Assembly: GCA_900553035.1 (NCBI GenBank)
Contig: USCC01000018.1
Location: 1-26,870 of the forward strand
Origin: an uncultured Rhodospirillaceae bacterium
Lineage (GTDB): Bacteria; Pseudomonadota; Alphaproteobacteria; CAAGCB01; CAG-977
DNA: 26,870 nt
Reading direction: 5' to 3'
Positions 24,673 to 26,870 of this stretch are shown in pieces (within the stretch, counting starts at the first letter, position 1; each line of letters starts with the position of its first letter). The notes under the pieces are model-generated. The model did not search any database. It had not been told where the DNA came from and saw only the letters and a list, made by a program, of their open reading frames with translations. The position numbers were made by a program, and so were the translations under genes.

Positions 24673-25135
24673 GGAAAATACGCTGTTACTGGAACTGAAG
24701 GATGGGACGGTCGAAATCGAAATGCGTCCGGATCTGGCGCCAAAGCATGTGGCCCGCATCAAGGAACTGGTGCGTCAGGGATTTTATGACGGTTTGACCT
24801 TTCATCGTGTTATTGACGGTTTTATGGCGCAGACGGGGTGTCCCAACGGAACCGGAACGGGCGGCAGCGGTCAGAAGCTGAAGGCTGAATTTTCCGACGA
24901 GCCGCATGTCCGCGGGACAGTTTCGATGGCTCGGGCGATGAACCCGGACAGTGCTGACAGCCAGTTTTTCATCTGTTTTGATGAATGTTCGTGGCTTGAC
25001 GGCGAATATACCGTTTGGGGAAAAGTCGTCAAGGGCATGGATCTGGTCGATAAAATTAAAAAAGGAAAAGGTTCGGGAGGGGCTGTCAAGGATCCGGACA
25101 TCATTGTTTCCATGAAACTGGCGGCGGATAAGTAA
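24665..25135 (+). CDS. cyclophilin-type peptidyl-prolyl isomerase
   Basis: This 156-residue protein catalyses cis-trans proline isomerisation during folding. The active-site core FHRVIDGFMAQTGCPNGTG, the segment SMARAMNPDSADSQFFICF and WLDGEYTVWGKV are complete. There is no signal peptide, so it is the cytoplasmic form. The ATG at 24665 sits inside the last codons of coaD (8-nt overlap), which implies translational coupling; an upstream ATG at 24644 lacks family residues. Confidence 0.95.
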   Translation: MSKENTLLLELKDGTVEIEMRPDLAPKHVARIKELVRQGFYDGLTFHRVIDGFMAQTGCPNGTGTGGSGQKLKAEFSDEPHVRGTVSMARAMNPDSADSQFFICFDECSWLDGEYTVWGKVVKGMDLVDKIKKGKGSGGAVKDPDIIVSMKLAADK

Positions 25136-25136
25136 T

Positions 25137-26153
25137 ATGGATGAACGGACGCCGGAAGTATCGATTATCATTCCGACCTATAATATCGAAAAATATATAG
25201 GAGCGTGTCTGGAGTCTGTTCTGTCTCAAACATTTCAGGATTTTGAGTGTATTTGCGTCAATGACGGTTCAACGGATGGCTCTCTGTCCATTCTCCAGTC
25301 TTATGCCGCGCGAGACCGCCGCATTCGGGTCATAGATCAGACCAATCAGGGGGGAAGCGCGGCGCGGAATGTTGCTTTGAATGTCGCCCGCGGACGGTAT
25401 ATTTCTTTTTTGGATAATGATGATCTGTATCACCCGCAATATCTGGAAATACTTCATCACTATGCCGAAAAGGAAGGGGCGGATATTGCTGTTTGCAATT
25501 ACGGTGTCTTTTTCGGTGATGACGCCGTTGAATTCACGGATTACGGGAAAAATTTCGTTCGGCCGAAGCTTGTGACCTCTCGTCCGTTTTATGATTATGT
25601 TGTTCGGAAAAAGAAAATCCACATGCTTATGTGGACGAAGCTTTACCGGCGCGAAATTCTGGAAAATATCCGTTTTGCTCTGACGCTTCCGGCGATTAAC
25701 GATGTTCTGTTCAATCTGGAAACGCTTCGTGCGGCCCGGAAGCTTGTGACGTGTCGGTATACGCTGATCTGGCACCGGATTTTGGCGGAATCTCAGACCA
25801 GCAGCAAAGTCAGTGAGAAAAAAATATATGAATACAAGGACTTGGTTTCGGCTGTCAATGAGCGGATTTTAACGGAAGATTTGTCCGGCAGAGAAAAAAA
25901 ACGCTTGAAACTCTTCAATACGAAGAATGCATATTATAATTTCATTTATTCCCTGATGATATTCAATGATCTTTCCGAAAAGGATCCGATGTTCGGTTTA
26001 ATTCTTGAAACTCTGGATGAACTGGAAAGTCGGGGATACATTGATTCTTCAATGTTGAAAATCCAGGATCGTCTGATTTATAGAGCGTTCAAAGCAAAAC
26101 GCCTGAAAACAGTTCGTCGTTTGATGAAAATAAGGAAACTCCTGACGCATTAA
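25137..26153 (+). CDS. family 2 glycosyltransferase
   Basis: This 338-residue GT-A enzyme transfers a sugar from a nucleotide-sugar to a surface glycan or lipid precursor. The N-terminal domain has VSIIIPTYNIEKYI, ECICVNDGSTDGS (nucleotide binding), GGSAARNVAL and the metal-binding DxD-like Asp93-Asn-Asp95. The C-terminal ~130 residues are helical, basic and not recognised. It begins one base after the cyclophilin stop and ends before the repeat region. Its codon use is more A/T rich than its neighbours, suggesting a later arrival. In many alphaproteobacteria queA and tgt follow the cyclophilin instead. Confidence 0.88.
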   Translation: MDERTPEVSIIIPTYNIEKYIGACLESVLSQTFQDFECICVNDGSTDGSLSILQSYAARDRRIRVIDQTNQGGSAARNVALNVARGRYISFLDNDDLYHPQYLEILHHYAEKEGADIAVCNYGVFFGDDAVEFTDYGKNFVRPKLVTSRPFYDYVVRKKKIHMLMWTKLYRREILENIRFALTLPAINDVLFNLETLRAARKLVTCRYTLIWHRILAESQTSSKVSEKKIYEYKDLVSAVNERILTEDLSGREKKRLKLFNTKNAYYNFIYSLMIFNDLSEKDPMFGLILETLDELESRGYIDSSMLKIQDRLIYRAFKAKRLKTVRRLMKIRKLLTH

Positions 26154-26223
26154 TTTCCGGACTTCTGCACCACCTTCAGCAAGACTACGGAGAAAACGGA
26201 TGCACATCGAGGCCATTTAGACC

Positions 26224-26252
26224 TTGAAATATGACAACGGAAATGGCATTAT
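26224..26252 (+). promoter_or_regulatory. antitoxin RNA promoter, copy 1
   Basis: TTGAAA (26224-26229) and CATTAT (26247-26252) are separated by 17 bases; the whole block is conserved in copy 2. The start is predicted near 26259. Confidence 0.6.
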
Positions 26253-26258
26253 ATTTAA

Positions 26259-26328
26259 GTAAGTAGATGAGTAGAACTCACCAAAAAAAGGAATTGCCCC
26301 GGATGCTCGAACATCCGGGGCTTTTTTT
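26259..26328 (+). ncRNA. candidate antisense antitoxin RNA (RNA II-like), copy 1
   Basis: A predicted ~70-nt RNA running from the promoter at 26224-26252 to the terminator T-tract at 26322-26328. Its 5' part GATGAGTAGAACTCACC (26266-26282) can form a small hairpin (TGAGT/ACTCA). It is complementary in two arms (8 and 7 bases, split by a few unpaired bases) to the ribosome-binding hairpin of the convergent peptide mRNA (26401-26420). Its 3' terminator stem-loop is also complementary to that mRNA's own terminator. Size, convergence, shared terminator and split complementarity match RNA II of the Enterococcus par/fst locus. Prediction only. Confidence 0.6.
26296..26328. terminator. shared bidirectional terminator, copy 1
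   Basis: A perfect 10-bp stem GCCCCGGATG (26296-26305) / CATCCGGGGC (26312-26321) with loop CTCGAA, followed by seven Ts on the + strand. On the minus strand seven Ts follow after a short AATTCC spacer. It ends both the antisense RNA and the peptide mRNA. Confidence 0.93.
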
Positions 26329-26395
26329 ACCACGCCTTAGAGATAAAGGCTAAGGTAAAAAGGATGACCAGTAAAACCAGCCTCCCTCCTTGCAT
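26327..26395 (-). CDS. 22-residue hydrophobic peptide, candidate type I toxin
   Basis: The ATG at 26395 opens 22 codons ending in TAA at 26327, directly against the terminator. The peptide has a short polar start (MQGGR), a continuous hydrophobic stretch LVLLVILFTLAFIS (6-19) and a Lys-Ala-Trp end. It resembles Ibs toxins of enterobacteria in size and layout; these insert in and depolarise the inner membrane. AAAGGAGG (26426-26419) lies 23 nt upstream, but the intervening bases form a hairpin (26418-26403), leaving 7 nt. The antisense RNA would bind that hairpin. A second frame from a GTG at 26415 has only 3-nt spacing. A toxin role is inferred from architecture. Confidence 0.6.
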   Translation of the reverse strand: MQGGRLVLLVILFTLAFISKAW

Positions 26396-26402
26396 AAGCT
26401 GA

Positions 26403-26426
26403 TGAGTAATTGCACTCACCTCCTTT
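26403..26426 (-). promoter_or_regulatory. ribosome site with hairpin-bridged spacing
   Basis: On the minus strand AAAGGAGG (26426-26419) is followed at once by a 5-bp hairpin TGAGT-GCAATT-ACTCA (26418-26403), then 7 nt to the ATG at 26395. The hairpin makes an otherwise too distant Shine-Dalgarno usable. The same segment is the predicted target of the antisense RNA. Confidence 0.6.
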
Positions 26427-26475
26427 CAACCGGAGTTCCCGGGCAAGGGTGACGGGAAGGAAAGCCCGCCACACC

Positions 26476-26499
26476 CCCGTTCTAAAAGCATAGAACGGG
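26476..26499. other. hairpin in the predicted toxin mRNA leader
   Basis: A 9-bp perfect stem CCCGTTCTA (26476-26484) / TAGAACGGG (26491-26499) with a 6-nt loop, upstream of the peptide gene on the minus strand. No T-tract follows immediately, so it looks like leader structure rather than a terminator. Confidence 0.6.
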
Positions 26500-26550
26500 A
26501 AACGCGACTCTTTTTTGATTTTGAGCCTCTCTCTTATACAGAGGGAAGGG

Positions 26551-26582
26551 CAATCAAAAAGGAACGCGTTCCTTTTTGATTG
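26551..26582. repeat. 32-bp perfect palindrome
   Basis: Each half is 16 bases (left half CAATCAAAAAGGAACG) with no interruption. On the minus strand it overlaps the -35 side of a possible toxin promoter (-10 TATAAG at 26538-26533). It could be a protein operator or a bidirectional terminator. A near repeat of its right half lies 62 bp to the left (AACGCG...TTTTTTGATT, 26501-26520). Confidence 0.75.
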
Positions 26583-26732
26583 TCTGCCCCTCAGCGAAGA
26601 GAGAAAAGCGTTTGGTCAAGGGCGAAAAGCGGTGAAGTGCTGGGCGGGCTGACGGAAGATAAAGACAGCTCCAGCAAGACAACAGAGAGAACAGAGATTC
26701 TCCTGCTTCTGCACATCGAGGTCATTTAGACC

Positions 26733-26761
26733 TTGAAATATGACAACGGAAATGGCATTAT
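26733..26761 (+). promoter_or_regulatory. antitoxin RNA promoter, copy 2
   Basis: TTGAAA (26733-26738), 17 bases, CATTAT (26756-26761), identical to copy 1 across the boxes and spacer. Confidence 0.6.
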
Positions 26762-26767
26762 AATAGG

Positions 26768-26835
26768 TGAACGTGAGATATTGCTCACCTAAAAAGGAAT
26801 TGCCCCGGATGCTGTGAACATCCGGGGCTTTTTTT
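26768..26835 (+). ncRNA. candidate antisense antitoxin RNA, copy 2
   Basis: Predicted ~68-nt RNA from the copy-2 promoter to the T-tract at 26829-26835. Its 5' region lies in a strong inverted repeat (TAGGTGA 26764-26770 / TCACCTA 26785-26791; also GTGAG/CTCAC), a different sequence from copy 1 but of the same kind. Its target should be the leader of the truncated toxin gene beyond the window edge. Confidence 0.5.
26802..26835. terminator. shared bidirectional terminator, copy 2
   Basis: The same 10-bp stem as copy 1 (26802-26811 / 26819-26828) but with a 7-nt loop CTGTGAA in place of CTCGAA, followed by seven Ts. Confidence 0.93.
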
Positions 26836-26870
26836 ACCACGCCTTAGAGATAAAGGCTAAGGTAAAAAGG
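26834..26870 (-). CDS. C-terminal part of a second hydrophobic peptide (partial)
   Basis: The last 12 codons including TAA read LFTLAFISKAW, identical to copy 1. The start codon and leader lie beyond the window's right edge. Confidence 0.5.
   Translation of the reverse strand, partial: LFTLAFISKAW

Larger units (their letters stand above)
26177..26363. repeat. ~190-bp repeat unit, copy 1 (type I toxin-antitoxin candidate)
   Basis: Copy 1 of a unit repeated 507 bp downstream (from the terminators rightward). It spans CAGCAAGAC, the conserved promoter block, a variable stretch (26253-26282), the terminator and the toxin 3' half. Identity with copy 2 is near complete in the promoter block and the terminator stem plus toxin end, and lost in the two stretches predicted to be recognition segments. 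Confidence 0.85.
26672..26870. repeat. repeat unit, copy 2 (runs off the right edge)
   Basis: Second copy of the unit, cut by the end of the window. It keeps the promoter block, the terminator stem and the last 37 bases present of the toxin region unchanged relative to copy 1. The antisense 5' stretch and the terminator loop differ. Confidence 0.85.

Noticed and set aside
26350..26415. Alternative 21-codon frame from a GTG in the toxin leader
   Set aside because: Spacing to GGAGG is only 3 nt, the GTG lies inside the hairpin, and the product has no continuous hydrophobic segment.
26616..26840. 74-codon minus-strand frame across repeat copy 2
   Set aside because: It runs through the promoter block and the terminator hairpin, has no ribosome site, and is not open in copy 1.
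26177..26870. CRISPR array or tracrRNA
   Set aside because: Only two copies 500 bp apart, with promoters and terminators inside each unit and no cas gene in the window.

Overview
The window looks like two different genomes joined near position 5,865. The left ~5.86 kb reads as a clostridial (Lachnospiraceae-like) Firmicute: a strong promoter, the six-cysteine SCIFF precursor peptide (scfA), its radical-SAM maturase (scfB), a fused secDF, tgt and yajC, all on the + strand with Gram-positive style AGGAGG ribosome sites. Just after the yajC stop the sequence runs, in an open frame, into the C-terminal third of an alpha/beta-hydrolase that has no N-terminus or nucleophile. Everything to the right is proteobacterial in style and most like an alphaproteobacterium: motAB, a PAS-GAF-PAS-GGDEF-EAL protein, ssb-gyrA-coaD-cyclophilin order, and Ala at the Ser83-equivalent position of GyrA. 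An assembly misjoin, probably of metagenomic reads, is the simplest explanation.

Layout of the right part: hydrolase remnant (+); a structured gap with a 64-bp imperfect inverted repeat and one diverged copy of a dispersed palindromic repeat; motB/motA (-); c-di-GMP enzyme and a GNAT acetyltransferase (+); two tandem 98-99 residue ferritin-like proteins (-); exported nitroreductase-like protein, aldo/keto reductase and recQ (+); a GNAT protein (-); a small basic ORF that I read as arfA (-); a papain-like cysteine peptidase candidate (+); a gap with two direct repeat copies; an ADP-forming acyl-CoA synthetase (-); a periplasmic LivJ-type binding protein; then ssb, gyrA, coaD, a cyclophilin and a family-2 glycosyltransferase (+).

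The most interesting part is the last 700 bp (26,170-26,870), which standard annotation would leave empty. It holds two copies of a ~190-bp repeat. On the minus strand, copy 1 encodes a 22-residue hydrophobic peptide. Its strong Shine-Dalgarno sits 23 nt from the ATG, but the intervening sequence contains a hairpin that would shorten the spacing to 7 nt. On the plus strand a promoter would drive a ~70-nt RNA converging on the peptide gene. The two transcripts share a bidirectional terminator, and the 5' end of the small RNA is complementary to the ribosome-binding hairpin of the peptide mRNA. This is the layout of Fst/par type I toxin-antitoxin loci, with an Ibs-like peptide. The second copy differs mainly in the two predicted recognition segments, as expected for non-cross-reacting paralogues. 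Its toxin gene runs off the right edge.

A second regulatory find is the arfA candidate (16,242 leftward): an intrinsic terminator lies inside the reading frame about 49 codons in and before any stop. This matches the known non-stop mRNA control of ArfA by tmRNA. All functions are read from sequence patterns; no database search or folding calculation was run.
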